DNA of 64,000 bases, taken from NCBI RefSeq assembly GCF_028858535.1, contig NZ_JAPMOU010000009.1, positions 62,001 through 126,000 of the forward strand, read 5' to 3'. The first letter of the stretch is position 1. Each line of letters starts with the position of its first letter. Of the stretch, positions 1 through 9,041 are shown piece after piece. Made by a program: the position numbers and the translations under genes. Source of the DNA: Spartinivicinus poritis. Lineage in GTDB: Bacteria > Pseudomonadota > Gammaproteobacteria > Pseudomonadales > Zooshikellaceae. The notes below the pieces were generated by a model. That model saw only the letters and a program-made list of their open reading frames with translations. It had not been told where the DNA came from and searched no databases.

Positions 1-1
1 G

Positions 2-2221
2 GCGATTAGCCCTACTCCTTCAGCTAACCCGCTTGATGTGATTAAGCGGGTCAGGGCTGCAATGCCGGCAATTGAAAAACAATTGCCAGATGCCTTAAAA
101 GCCAAAGTAGTTTATGACGCAACTGAATTTATTAATGCCTCTATTGATGAAGTGGTAAAAACCTTAGCTGAAGCCACCTTAATTGTTATTGTGGTGGTAC
201 TAATGTTTTTGGGTGCTTTTCGTTCTGTCATTATTCCAGTAGTTACCATCCCCCTTTCAATGATTGGGGTATTGTTTTTCATGTTAGTCATGGGCTACTC
301 CATCAATCTACTGACCTTATTAGCAATGGTATTAGCCATTGGGCTGGTAGTGGACGATGCTATTGTAGTCGTGGAAAATATTCACCGTCATATTGAAGAA
401 GGCCTGTCACCTTATAATGCAGCACTTGTCGGTGCTCGGGAAATTGCTTTACCCGTGGTTGCCATGACAATTACCTTGGCAGCTGTCTATGCACCTATCG
501 GTTTTATGGGCGGCTTAACGGGTACATTATTTACCGAGTTTGCTTTCACCTTGGCAGGCGCTGTTATTATTTCGGGTGTTATCGCTTTAACGCTGTCACC
601 AATGATGTGCTCTAAGCTGCTACAGGATAAAAGCCATGAAAGCAAAGTGGCACAAAAGCTGGACCATTTATTTGACCGCCTCAAACAACGGTTCCAGCGT
701 TCATTATCAGGTGCACTAAATTATCGGCCAGTGACTGTATTATTTGCAATTACTGTCTTGGTTAGCATTCCTTTTTTATTTCTGATGACGAAAAGTGAAC
801 TCGCCCCAACAGAAGATCAGGGCATTGTCTTTATTTCTTCATCATCCCCCCAATATGCCAACCTGGAGTATATGAATAAATATACGTCACTCTATGAAAA
901 TATATTTAATTCATTTCCCGAATACGACAGCTCATTTATGATAAATGGCATGGGTACCGTTAATAGTTCGATTGCCGGCATGCTATTAAAACCTTGGGAC
1001 CAACGGGAACGTAGTCAACAGCAAATACAACCCTTGGTACAACAAAAACTGGATCAAATAGCAGGACTGCAAATCTTTTCATTTAACTTACCGCCTTTAC
1101 CTGGTGCTGGCGATGGTTTACCTATTCAGTTTATTCTCAACAGTACAGCTGATTATCAAACCATCCACCAAGTCAGTGAAAAGCTAGTCGCTGCAGCGAT
1201 GCAAAGTGGCTTATTTATGTTTATCTCCAGTGATTTAAAATTTAACAAGCCAGAGTTGCAAATCAATATTAATCGTGACAAAGCTGCACAATTGAATATT
1301 GATATGAAACAAGTGGGCGAAACCTTATCTACCTTTTTAAGTGAAGGACGTTTAAACCGCTTCACCTTGGATGGGCGCAGTTACAAGGTAATACCCCAGG
1401 CTAATTTAAGCAGTCGTAATACCGCTGACTGGTTAAACCGTTATTATATTAAAAATCGACAAGGGGATATGATTCCATTAGCCAGTATTATCGAGCTAAC
1501 CTCCGTCAGCAAACCTAATCAACTGAATCAATTTCAGCAGTTAAATGCCGCTAAATTACAAGGGGTTATGTTCCCTGGGGTGTCCTTAGGTCAGGCATTG
1601 GACTTTTTAAATCAAAAAGCCAATGAGTTAATGCCCCAAGGGTTTGGCAAAGATTATTCTGGTCAATCGCGCCAATTTATGCAGGAAGGCAGTGCCCTAC
1701 TCTATACATTCCTATTTTCACTGATCGTGATTTTCCTGGTGCTTGCAGCGCAGTTTGAAAGTTTCCGGGACCCAATTGTAGTATTAATTAGTGTGCCAAT
1801 GTCTATTTGTGGGGCCTTAATTCCCCTCACCTTAGGCGTCAGTACTATTAATATTTATACCCAAATCGGTTTGGTGACCTTAATTGGCTTAATCAGTAAA
1901 CACGGCATTTTAATTGTAGAGTTTGCCAACCAATTGCAAATAGAAAAAGGCTTAAGCAAGCATCAAGCGGTTATCGAAGCGACTTCGATTCGCTTACGCC
2001 CCGTATTAATGACCACCGCCGCCATGGTATTAGGCGTTGTGCCTTTAGTGATGGCATCTGGCGCCGGCGCGGCCAGCCGTTTTGATATCGGCCTGGTAAT
2101 CGCCACTGGTATGACCATTGGAACGTTATTTACTTTATATGTGGTACCCACCATGTATACCTTCTTCGCAAAGGATCACAGTCAACAACCCGTGGCTAGT
2201 GGAAAATTAGCGATAAACTAG
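2..2221 (+). CDS. RND multidrug efflux permease, 5' end outside window
   Basis: Inner-membrane pump of the HAE-1 RND family, which exports drugs with a periplasmic adaptor and an outer-membrane channel using the proton gradient. The frame is open from base 2, so the first in-frame ATG at 38 is internal and the N-terminal part is missing. The conserved TM4 proton-relay segment GLVVDDAIVVVEN is present, and the TM10 lysine lies in LIGLISKHGIL. The C-terminal membrane block ends in the usual way, followed at once by a terminator. The adaptor gene is probably upstream, outside the window. Substrate cannot be told from the sequence. Confidence 0.93.
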   Translation, partial: AISPTPSANPLDVIKRVRAAMPAIEKQLPDALKAKVVYDATEFINASIDEVVKTLAEATLIVIVVVLMFLGAFRSVIIPVVTIPLSMIGVLFFMLVMGYSINLLTLLAMVLAIGLVVDDAIVVVENIHRHIEEGLSPYNAALVGAREIALPVVAMTITLAAVYAPIGFMGGLTGTLFTEFAFTLAGAVIISGVIALTLSPMMCSKLLQDKSHESKVAQKLDHLFDRLKQRFQRSLSGALNYRPVTVLFAITVLVSIPFLFLMTKSELAPTEDQGIVFISSSSPQYANLEYMNKYTSLYENIFNSFPEYDSSFMINGMGTVNSSIAGMLLKPWDQRERSQQQIQPLVQQKLDQIAGLQIFSFNLPPLPGAGDGLPIQFILNSTADYQTIHQVSEKLVAAAMQSGLFMFISSDLKFNKPELQININRDKAAQLNIDMKQVGETLSTFLSEGRLNRFTLDGRSYKVIPQANLSSRNTADWLNRYYIKNRQGDMIPLASIIELTSVSKPNQLNQFQQLNAAKLQGVMFPGVSLGQALDFLNQKANELMPQGFGKDYSGQSRQFMQEGSALLYTFLFSLIVIFLVLAAQFESFRDPIVVLISVPMSICGALIPLTLGVSTINIYTQIGLVTLIGLISKHGILIVEFANQLQIEKGLSKHQAVIEATSIRLRPVLMTTAAMVLGVVPLVMASGAGAASRFDIGLVIATGMTIGTLFTLYVVPTMYTFFAKDHSQQPVASGKLAIN

Positions 2222-2253
2222 CTTATTTATTAGTATTATTATTTTTGATAGTT

Positions 2254-2279
2254 AAGGCCAGCATTGCTGGCCTTTTTTT
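2254..2279 (+). terminator. Rho-independent terminator of the RND gene
   Basis: Perfect 7-bp stem GGCCAGC/GCTGGCC with a 3-base loop, followed by seven T, 30 bp after the stop codon. Confidence 0.9.
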
Positions 2280-2478
2280 GTATTTCTTCGCTATCGTCAT
2301 AACAGGCTTCAACATCAATCGCTATCGTTAATATCATTAAACTAAGTAGTAAAATAATTAACTTATACAAATAACTCATAACTTGTTCACACATTTTATA
2401 TTGTCAGCCAACTTTACTAAGAAATTTACTAAATGGATGATTTTTTCTTTAAAACCTCATATAAAGTATTCATCTATT

Positions 2479-3969
2479 TTAAAAATATTCGCATCTATTA
2501 ACCATATTGCTAAAGTCTCGCCTAAAGGCATGTTCTAAATACCCATTTCTTGTAGCATAAGGAATAAAACCAGTAATATTATCTATATTCTCAGAGTATA
2601 AGATGCGATTTTGATACGACATTTTTTTAAGATTATCGTTATCATCCCCCCTATTTCCTGTAGGATAGCACTGCTTTAATTGAATTCCAGCACTTTTAAA
2701 ATCCTCAGTAATCCTTTCATAGGAATGAATGCTATCTAGAGGAAGTAAATTCACTCCAACCAACCTCGTTAGTTCATTAATTCTGCACAAAAATTTAACT
2801 TCTCTTAGCTTTTTGGCAAACTGATGATCACCTTGATAGATATCCAACAATACAAAATCATAATGCTGCTGGGTTTTAGTGACATAATCAAGACCATCAT
2901 CACAGATCAAACTTAATCTGCCAGATTTTATATATTCATTTAATAAGGGAAAGTAACAACACGCAAGCATGATAACATCAAAGTCAATTTCAACGACATC
3001 AAGATGCAGTTTAGGAAAATTTGCCAATAAGGCAATGACACCAGCTCCTGCGCCTAAACCCAAAATGAGCCCCTTAGTCTGCTGAAATTGAGCATTGAAA
3101 TGACACCCTGCGAGTAATAATCCTGCTACATAGTCACCCGCAGGTACATCACTGGCTTCTTCATCTGTTAGCCAAAAGCTACCTTCTACTTCATTATTAA
3201 TAGCCAAATAACGCATGCAAGAAGTCTGTACTATTGTAATTTTCCCAAACTTTCCCTTTTTAGCATAAAGAGGTTTACACAACTGTTTTTCGTCATGCAT
3301 TTCGCCATCAATTTCATTCAATGTTTTAACTGGACATAATTTACAGTATTTAACCAAATGAAAGTTAGCTTCTTTAATTCGTTTTAATTTTTTAAGAATA
3401 AGCGCCTTGTTATGCCATGCTTCTTTACATTCAGCATCAAGATCTAAACAATCATCATAGCTTTTTAATGCCGACTCATATAGCTCCAGTTGATCAAATG
3501 CATACCCTCGATAAAAAGCTAACAAGGCTATTGACTGAAGGGAGTTTATTAGTTGATCAATTCGGTAGATGGCTGAATGATACAACCTTTTATGAAGTAA
3601 ATAGCGACTCTCAAGCAGCGCTGCTTCCACCCTGTCATTTTCAGCATCAGTCACTACTTCATGTTGACTGATTAATATATGTGCATCATATGATTGGTCA
3701 TCTAAGATATTTAAAATAGCATGAAAAGGCACCATAAAACCGCAATAGCACTTATCCAAAATAGAGATAACCAGTCGGCCTTGATTATCCTTAACTATGG
3801 CCAATTGATTGGATTTCATAAATGACAATCTATGTTGGCAACAGGGGCACACATGCTGTTGGGCATACTGATGCAAGCTTTCTTCATCATTTACCAAATA
3901 GGCATTTACCCGAGTATAACCAGGTTCATCGATAGGACTCTTATCAACAAAGGGGAGCTGATGCAGCAT
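2479..3969 (-). CDS. Spermidine-synthase-fold protein with zinc-knuckle and TPR-like N-terminus
   Basis: 496 aa. The C-terminal half has a class I Rossmann fold of the polyamine aminopropyltransferase type: motif I GLGAGAGVIAL near residue 300, an acidic strand end VVEID, then ICDDGLDYV and DFVLLDIYQGD. The N-terminus carries two Cys pairs (CPCC near residue 41 and CYCG near 73) that could bind a metal, followed by a TPR-like helical stretch at about 125-210. Orphan spermidine-synthase-like proteins of this kind are often not true SpeE. The substrate is unknown. It stands alone and is transcribed towards the RND terminator. Confidence 0.7.
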   Translation of the reverse strand: MLHQLPFVDKSPIDEPGYTRVNAYLVNDEESLHQYAQQHVCPCCQHRLSFMKSNQLAIVKDNQGRLVISILDKCYCGFMVPFHAILNILDDQSYDAHILISQHEVVTDAENDRVEAALLESRYLLHKRLYHSAIYRIDQLINSLQSIALLAFYRGYAFDQLELYESALKSYDDCLDLDAECKEAWHNKALILKKLKRIKEANFHLVKYCKLCPVKTLNEIDGEMHDEKQLCKPLYAKKGKFGKITIVQTSCMRYLAINNEVEGSFWLTDEEASDVPAGDYVAGLLLAGCHFNAQFQQTKGLILGLGAGAGVIALLANFPKLHLDVVEIDFDVIMLACCYFPLLNEYIKSGRLSLICDDGLDYVTKTQQHYDFVLLDIYQGDHQFAKKLREVKFLCRINELTRLVGVNLLPLDSIHSYERITEDFKSAGIQLKQCYPTGNRGDDNDNLKKMSYQNRILYSENIDNITGFIPYATRNGYLEHAFRRDFSNMVNRCEYF

Positions 3970-4123
3970 TTCATTCTCTTCCTTGAGAAAATTAGTTTCA
4001 ATTGCATATTACTATTTAGTACTGCTTATACCCTTCACGAATGATTTTTAGGGTTTGTTGTCGTCGCCCTTGACCACCAAGGATGGTGGAAATGCAGTTA
4101 ATGCATGGAGCATTTAACTGTCA

Positions 4124-4205
4124 CCCCAATCACCTATTACTTATAGGCTCATGAGGCTTCGTCACTCGACAGCCTCCCCTAAAAACCCTACGTTTTGGGT
4201 ATACA
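4124..4205. repeat. Dispersed intergenic repeat, copy A
   Basis: About 80 bp that reappears at 28077-28157 with most positions conserved (CCCCAATCACCTATTA, then TTATAGGCTCATG and CTAAAAACC, then TTGGGTATA), and in a weaker form at 31821-31860. A short hairpin precedes it at 4094-4120. Confidence 0.7.
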
Positions 4206-4328
4206 TCACCTATAGTTTTTATAGCAATAAGATTGCCAATACCATATCAACGGCTAAGTTATAATAAATTCATAAGCAATGTATGGTTTCAAGTGATCAA
4301 AGAGGACAATTTTGGCCATATACCATTA

Positions 4329-4351
4329 ACTAGTGGTATAAAGTGACCAGT
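4329..4351. promoter_or_regulatory. Inverted-repeat operator candidate upstream of the reb regulator
   Basis: ACTAGT and ACCAGT half-sites separated by 11 bp. A related pair, ACTGGT/ACCAGT, lies at 13787-13806 at the other end of the reb locus. Function is an inference. Confidence 0.3.
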
Positions 4352-4371
4352 TTTAAAAATAAGGTATATAG

Positions 4372-4400
4372 ATTTTTTTGTAAAAAGACTTGACTATAAT
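4372..4400 (+). promoter_or_regulatory. Possible sigma-70 promoter of the reb regulator gene
   Basis: A perfect TATAAT at 4395-4400 with a weak T-rich -35 region 17 bp upstream. It sits in the 589-bp gap between the spermidine-synthase-like gene and the regulator. Confidence 0.35.
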
Positions 4401-4558
4401 AGGCGCATTTAATGATAATTTCTAACTTTTAGAGTAGTCCCAAATCATAATTAGGTGTTAAAACCAAATAGGCATCCTATTAATAAAGGGTATAAAACAC
4501 GAATAATGACTCTCTGTCATTATTTGTCAATGATTCTTTCTAGAAAAAGGTCAGTGCA

Positions 4559-5361
4559 ATGTGTTGCTTATTATGTCCATCAATTCTACTACTGAGCTAC
4601 AATGACGAGCTTAAACACAGTATTATAAAGCATTTAAGTACACAAATAGTATCGTTGACTCATGAGGCCAATTTAGAGTCAATACCACCAGACATTGCAA
4701 AAAAAATGCTCCCTTAGTCATCGTTGACTGCCAAAATAGTTTTAAGTTACTTCATCAAGCGAAAAAAAACCTCTGTCAAAGTAGTATTATTCTATGCCTT
4801 ATTAGTAGTAATTACTTTACTAAGCAACAAGCTTTCTCCACTGGCGCACAAGATTATATTACTTACCCCATTATTCCTGAAGAATTAGACATACGCATCA
4901 ACTACTGGTGCTATTATACTCAACTTATACAAGCTTCTCAGTTGAGCCAAACAGCTTTAGAAACCCACAGTTTAGAAGCCAGCACACAAACTAATAACGA
5001 TCAAAGTAATCACTCACCAGCAAACATGTGCGACATGTCTGATAAAGAAACAGTGTTAGTGAAAAAGACTTGTGAATATTTACAGGCCCATCTTGCTGAT
5101 GCCCATTCACTTGCCACACTTGCTATCCAAATGGGTACTAATCGAAACCGACTAACTTCCTCATTTAAGCAAGTGCTGGGCATTGGGGTAATGGCTTGGT
5201 TACGAGAACAACGCATGGCCAAAGCCAAACTACTGTTAAATACCACGGATTTAAGTATCAAACAAATTTGCTATGAAGTAGGTTATCGTGACCCTGCCAA
5301 TTTTTCAACCACATTTAAAGCTAGCTATCAAGTTTCCCCTCTAGTATTTAGAAAAAAATGA
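4559..5361 (+). CDS. Receiver-domain/AraC-type regulator of the reb locus, split by a -1 frameshift
   Basis: Starts at ATG 4559 behind AAGG with 8-bp spacing. The first 49 codons read like the start of a receiver domain (SILLLSYNDEL). The frame then meets TAG at 4715. Moving to -1 at the A8 run 4699-4706 continues the receiver: LVIVDCQNS (likely phospho-Asp region) and GAQDYITYPIIPEELDIRI, where the usual TKP lysine is Tyr. A linker and an AraC/XylS DNA-binding domain follow, with two HTHs in the last 105 residues ending SPLVFRKK. A TTG start at 4942 would give only the DNA-binding part (139 aa). It may be a programmed frameshift, a recent mutation or a read error. It lies just upstream of the sigma-54 activator and reb genes, which it probably controls. 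Confidence 0.72.
4699..4706 (+). other. A8 slippery run with A_AAA_AAA in the zero frame
   Basis: Zero frame reads gcA AAA AAA ATG and reaches TAG at 4715-4717. The -1 frame joins the two receiver halves. This is the classic tandem-lysine slippery heptamer. Confidence 0.6.
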
Positions 5362-5509
5362 CAAAATCAAAAGCATTAAGTACGCAATCAAAACTATCTA
5401 CACTATCTTTGGTGTAAGAGAAGCCTACTCTTTTGAAATGTAAAACTCATACAAATAATGCTACTCAATAAAACAGGTAGGAATCAGATAATAGTGACAG
5501 GGAAACGTC

Positions 5510-6517
5510 GTGAATAAATATGAAAATAAAGCACAACCAGTGTTACCTGGAATAATCGGTAATAACCCTACAATACATAAATTAGCTAGCCAAATTCAAA
5601 AAATTGCAAAAAGTGATCGACCTGTATTTTTAAAGGGGGCTACCGGTACAGGTAAAGAACTCTTTGCCAATGCTATACACCAGTTAAGCCAACGACTTGG
5701 CCAATTTGTAGCAGTCAATTGCAGTGCAATCCCCGAAAACCTGTTTGAATCACTGCTGTTTGGTCATGAAAAAGGGGCATTCACTGGTGCAGACAGACGT
5801 CATCATGGTTTTTTTGCTCAAGCCAATAATGGTACTCTATTCCTTGATGAAGTAGCTGAACTGCCATTAATTCACCAACCGAAACTATTGCGCGTACTTG
5901 AAACCAGACGGTTTAGCCGCATTGGCAGTAACGAGGAGATTGAATTCACTGGACGAATAGTCTCCGCCACCCATGTTGATATGAGTCAACTGGTTGAAGA
6001 TAAACTATTTCGTGAAGACCTATTTTATCGCCTAAACCTGTTTGAATTAGATATACCCAGTTTAGAGGAGCGACGGGATGATATCCCCTTGCTAGTCAAC
6101 TATTTTGCTAAAAAAGAACGCAACATCACTTTTAGCCCCTGTGCCCTTGAGTTTTTTAAGTATGCCAGTTGGCCAGGCAATATCAGGCAGCTGAAAAACA
6201 CCATTGACAAACTTTCCGTACTTGCTGAAAACGACTATTTATCAGCTCATTGTATACAAGAACTCGCTGTATGCGAGCCAGACGAAACCATTATATCTAA
6301 GTTAGCCAGAGAAATTATTGCCATGCCACTCAGTAATAAATTAAAGGCTATTCATGATGCATTGGTTGAAGAGGCAGTATCCATTACTGAAGGCAATAAA
6401 ACTCAAGCCGCTCGCCTGTTAGGTGTACATAGAAAAGTAATAGAACGAAAATTGCAACAGATAAGGCTAAAGATTATACCAAATCACTTTCCACAAACTG
6501 ATAGAAAACAAGGTTAA
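5510..6517 (+). CDS. Sigma-54-dependent activator without sensor domain
   Basis: 335 aa bacterial enhancer-binding protein that remodels sigma-54 RNA polymerase with ATP. Visible: Walker A GATGTGKE (about residues 43-50), the sigma-54 contact loop GAFTGA (about 89-94), Walker B GTLFLDEV (about 108-115), arginine-finger region LFYRLN (about 173), and a C-terminal Fis-type HTH containing KTQAARLLGVHRKVIERKL. The AAA+ domain begins almost at residue 15, so there is no receiver or ligand domain. Activity may be set by its expression, perhaps through the AraC-type gene upstream. The start is GTG behind AGGGA. The next gene starts 2 bp after its stop. Confidence 0.92.
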   Translation: MNKYENKAQPVLPGIIGNNPTIHKLASQIQKIAKSDRPVFLKGATGTGKELFANAIHQLSQRLGQFVAVNCSAIPENLFESLLFGHEKGAFTGADRRHHGFFAQANNGTLFLDEVAELPLIHQPKLLRVLETRRFSRIGSNEEIEFTGRIVSATHVDMSQLVEDKLFREDLFYRLNLFELDIPSLEERRDDIPLLVNYFAKKERNITFSPCALEFFKYASWPGNIRQLKNTIDKLSVLAENDYLSAHCIQELAVCEPDETIISKLAREIIAMPLSNKLKAIHDALVEEAVSITEGNKTQAARLLGVHRKVIERKLQQIRLKIIPNHFPQTDRKQG

Positions 6518-6519
6518 CT

Positions 6520-6996
6520 ATGACAACCGAACTCCCCCACACCACTGAGCAGGCTGAACAAGAACGTTTAACTGAAATACCAGATGCAGCAAAGTCTTCA
6601 GGAGAAGCACATGCTGAACAACTCAAGCAAGCAGCAGCAAACAGTCTGGCTAAATTAAAGCAACAAGAACAACAAAAGCTAACTAATATCCTTAACCAGT
6701 TAAAGCAAACACTAGCTAACTCAACATCAGCACCTTCATTTAATTATAAGTCAGATCATGACTCATTCTTTTCTAACGATATAACATCAAATATGGAAGC
6801 AGTACCGTTGAATAGTAAAACTGCTAATACAAACATTTTAGGTGGATTGCAACTAAAAGATGGATTACTGCCCCCATTACAAGGGATGAACAAAATACAA
6901 AAATGTCACCAAACACACCTGATCGAGTATCTAGAACAAATGAATACCAACCTTGAAACAGAAGAAAACACCCATATTAATAAGGAAGCCCCATGA
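6520..6996 (+). CDS. Unknown Gln/Ala-rich reb-locus protein
   Basis: 158 aa, not recognised. Residues about 25-70 are rich in Ala, Lys and Gln with heptad-like spacing, suggesting a coiled coil. The rest is low-complexity Asn/Thr/Ser. No signal peptide or membrane segment. It is co-transcribed with the sigma-54 activator (2-bp gap) and overlaps the next start by ATGA. Likely an accessory factor of R-body production by context only. Confidence 0.7.
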   Translation: MTTELPHTTEQAEQERLTEIPDAAKSSGEAHAEQLKQAAANSLAKLKQQEQQKLTNILNQLKQTLANSTSAPSFNYKSDHDSFFSNDITSNMEAVPLNSKTANTNILGGLQLKDGLLPPLQGMNKIQKCHQTHLIEYLEQMNTNLETEENTHINKEAP

Positions 6997-7304
6997 ACAG
7001 AACCACTTATTATCAATTTGATGCCACACTCAATCATGATGGAACCTATACCTGTGACTCTGTTACTGAAGTAACAGAGGAGCAAGAGACGATTGAATCT
7101 AACGATAAAACAACATTCAATCGTTTTCAAAAACAAAATAGCCAAACAACTTATAATCCTTTTTTTATCAGCCAAGTGTTTAATCAAACCTATGAGCAAA
7201 ACTGTAAGGCTGAAAAAAACAAGGATCTGGATCAATTGGTACAAAATCTCTATAAAATGAGTCAGACAATACTCAATAATACGTTTAACTCCAGTACTAA
7301 CTAA
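6993..7304 (+). CDS. Unknown small reb-locus protein
   Basis: 103 aa, not recognised. Acidic N-terminal half with aromatic patches (TTYYQFDATLNHDGTYTCD), the rest polar and Gln/Asn-rich. Starts inside the stop of the gene upstream (ATGA overlap) behind AAGGAAG, so translation is probably coupled. Confidence 0.65.
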   Translation: MNRTTYYQFDATLNHDGTYTCDSVTEVTEEQETIESNDKTTFNRFQKQNSQTTYNPFFISQVFNQTYEQNCKAEKNKDLDQLVQNLYKMSQTILNNTFNSSTN

Positions 7305-7315
7305 TAATACATGTT

Positions 7316-7699
7316 ATGGCTATCGAACTAAACAAAATAGTAGGTAAAATCGCTGAGTTTCAAGAAGAGCAAGTTAAACAGTTTAAGGCGTTTGTCGATT
7401 TGAGTATTGAGCTAAGCAATAGTGCCAATGCTTCTGAAAAGAAAGCACAACAAACATTTACTGATTTGAAGAACCAACTACTGCAAGAAACAAACAACAC
7501 AGGGGACAAAGCAAACGCTACAGACCACTCTTCTCCTTTGCTTATCCTTGAGAAAAACCAAGCGTATGTAGAAAAATTAGATCATATTACTGACCCAGAA
7601 ATGATGGTCAACAATACTCAGCAATATTATCAGTATATTGAAAAACAAAATGAGCAGGTGCTTGATGCGATGAAACAAAGGCAAAAGATGAATGAGTAA
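7316..7699 (+). CDS. Unknown coiled-coil reb-locus protein
   Basis: 127 aa, almost fully helical in appearance with repeated charged/Gln heptads (IAEFQEEQVKQFKAF and KQNEQVLDAMKQRQKM). No membrane segment. Follows the previous gene by 11 bp and overlaps the next one by 8 bp. The general look of small helical phasin-like or assembly proteins fits, but no family is recognised. Confidence 0.68.
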   Translation: MAIELNKIVGKIAEFQEEQVKQFKAFVDLSIELSNSANASEKKAQQTFTDLKNQLLQETNNTGDKANATDHSSPLLILEKNQAYVEKLDHITDPEMMVNNTQQYYQYIEKQNEQVLDAMKQRQKMNE

Positions 7700-7982
7700 C
7701 GAGCAAGATAGTACCAAAAGCGCTACTGAACTGATACAGCCGAGCATCAATCAGTCTGTTGCTGCCGCCGTACAAAGTGCAACGGATTTACTGAAAAATA
7801 TTAGTACAATTGAATCGACGGTTATTGGCGTCGCTTCGGCTAAATGGCTTGCTGAACCACTCAACCCTGCTTATCAAGACATTATAAATAATGCTAAAGA
7901 TAATATCGAGTTTGCTGTAAAAAATTTAAAAGATGTGGGTGAAGCTGGTGCCAGTGTCATCAGCAACCTACAACCTAAATAA
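7692..7982 (+). CDS. Reb-locus protein with AKWL-P-Y-II signature, paralogue of the 11802 gene
   Basis: 96 aa. A central segment (VIGVASAKWLAEPLNPAYQD, then IINNAK) matches in order the segment FAKWLNNPMMKDEYKAIIDEA of the protein at 11802-12149, and both have an Ala-rich helix before it. The pair therefore looks like a small family of its own inside the locus. Last gene of the activator operon. About 280 bp without genes follow. Confidence 0.68.
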   Translation: MSNEQDSTKSATELIQPSINQSVAAAVQSATDLLKNISTIESTVIGVASAKWLAEPLNPAYQDIINNAKDNIEFAVKNLKDVGEAGASVISNLQPK

Positions 7983-8205
7983 CCAAGCATTATAGGTTGA
8001 AAAAATCATCGAAGCGTTTACAGCATAATAGATACCTTGCAAAGGTGCGGTTGTTTTAAACCGATCTAATTTCCTTTTTGGTCATCTTCATCCAGTTAAC
8101 CCCTGCCAATTGAGTAAGCTTTAGTCATACAGTTTATTCTGACTAACTATTTTTTATAGTTAATTCAATAACATTATGGATGTGATCTCACCAACCAAAA
8201 AACAA

Positions 8206-8222
8206 TCGGCATAGTAACTGCT
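8206..8222 (+). promoter_or_regulatory. Candidate sigma-54 promoter before the first RebB-like gene
   Basis: CGGCAT-N5-CTGC keeps the GG-N10-GC spacing (GG 8208-8209, GC 8220-8221). The predicted start falls about 30 bp before ATG 8263. The locus encodes its own sigma-54 activator. Confidence 0.45.
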
Positions 8223-8262
8223 TACTTTAATAATGCACCTATTCAACTGAAAGGAGCATATC

Positions 8263-8517
8263 ATGCCTGGCGAAACAAATGGTAATCGAACAGATAGAGA
8301 AAACAGCAGTGTCAATGGAAAAACAACTGATGCAGTCACTACCATCACGACACTTGTGGTTGGCATGGCACCTGCAATGGCAATGGGTAATTTATATCAA
8401 ACCCTCGCCTACAATGTTGGCTTAGCAGCAATGAATCAAGTCTTCAGTCAATATCAGGCTAATATTAATCATCAAGCAATTACTATAGTAGGTATACAGC
8501 GAATATTCTCTAAATAA
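8263..8517 (+). CDS. Divergent RebB-family (R-body) protein
   Basis: 84 aa. Shares with the four canonical RebB copies the pattern APAMAMGNLYQTLAYNVGLA, then AAMNQVFSQYQANINHQA, but has a different Ser/Thr-rich N-terminus and ends at IQRIFSK. RebB-family proteins polymerise into the coiled ribbon of R-bodies. Strong SD AAAGGAG 7 bp before the ATG. Divergent copies are often minor or assembly-controlling subunits in such loci; that role is inference here. Confidence 0.82.
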   Translation: MPGETNGNRTDRENSSVNGKTTDAVTTITTLVVGMAPAMAMGNLYQTLAYNVGLAAMNQVFSQYQANINHQAITIVGIQRIFSK

Positions 8518-8577
8518 TAGATTTCATACTTCGTTTATCTAATTATAAAAAATCACTCATTTAATAAAGGATATTTC

Positions 8578-8970
8578 ATGACCATATTATATACTGATCA
8601 ATCAGATACAGCATTACAAAAAGACGCCGCAACTGCTTTATGTGAACAAGCCATGCAGCTACTCAATGAAACACTAGAGTCTTATAATCTTGAAGGCTTT
8701 CAACCTACGCTGTTAAATATGCCTCAGCCGATTTCAGAAGATGGCTTTACCCCAACTCAACCATTAGAAAATATTGACTTTTTTATTCAAGCACAAGATT
8801 TATATCAGCAACAAACAGCTTCATTATTTCCCCAGCAATCAAGTGAACTTATTAATCAATCAATAATCAATAGTAATCAAATAACAGCGGCAGCTCCAAA
8901 CAATACGCCTTCACAGCCAACTGAAGACGAAAGTCTTAATGCTATTAATAACCTGTTAAATTCATGTTAG
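8578..8970 (+). CDS. Unknown acidic Gln-rich reb-locus protein
   Basis: 130 aa, not recognised. Acidic, rich in Gln, Asn, Pro and Leu, with an N-terminal helix (LCEQAMQLLNETLESYNL) and a disordered-looking middle. No signal peptide. SD AAAGGA before ATG. Lies 60 bp after the divergent RebB gene, so probably in the same transcript. Confidence 0.62.
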   Translation: MTILYTDQSDTALQKDAATALCEQAMQLLNETLESYNLEGFQPTLLNMPQPISEDGFTPTQPLENIDFFIQAQDLYQQQTASLFPQQSSELINQSIINSNQITAAAPNNTPSQPTEDESLNAINNLLNSC

Positions 8971-9041
8971 TTTGTCTATACCCTACATTGGGTATAATTT
9001 GAAATTAGGTTTTATAATAATGTGCAGCTGCTATCTGTCGG

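Noticed and set aside
4942-5361. Stand-alone 139-aa AraC protein from TTG 4942
   Set aside because: The upstream DNA in the same frame clearly encodes the end of a receiver domain, so this start is probably not the real one.
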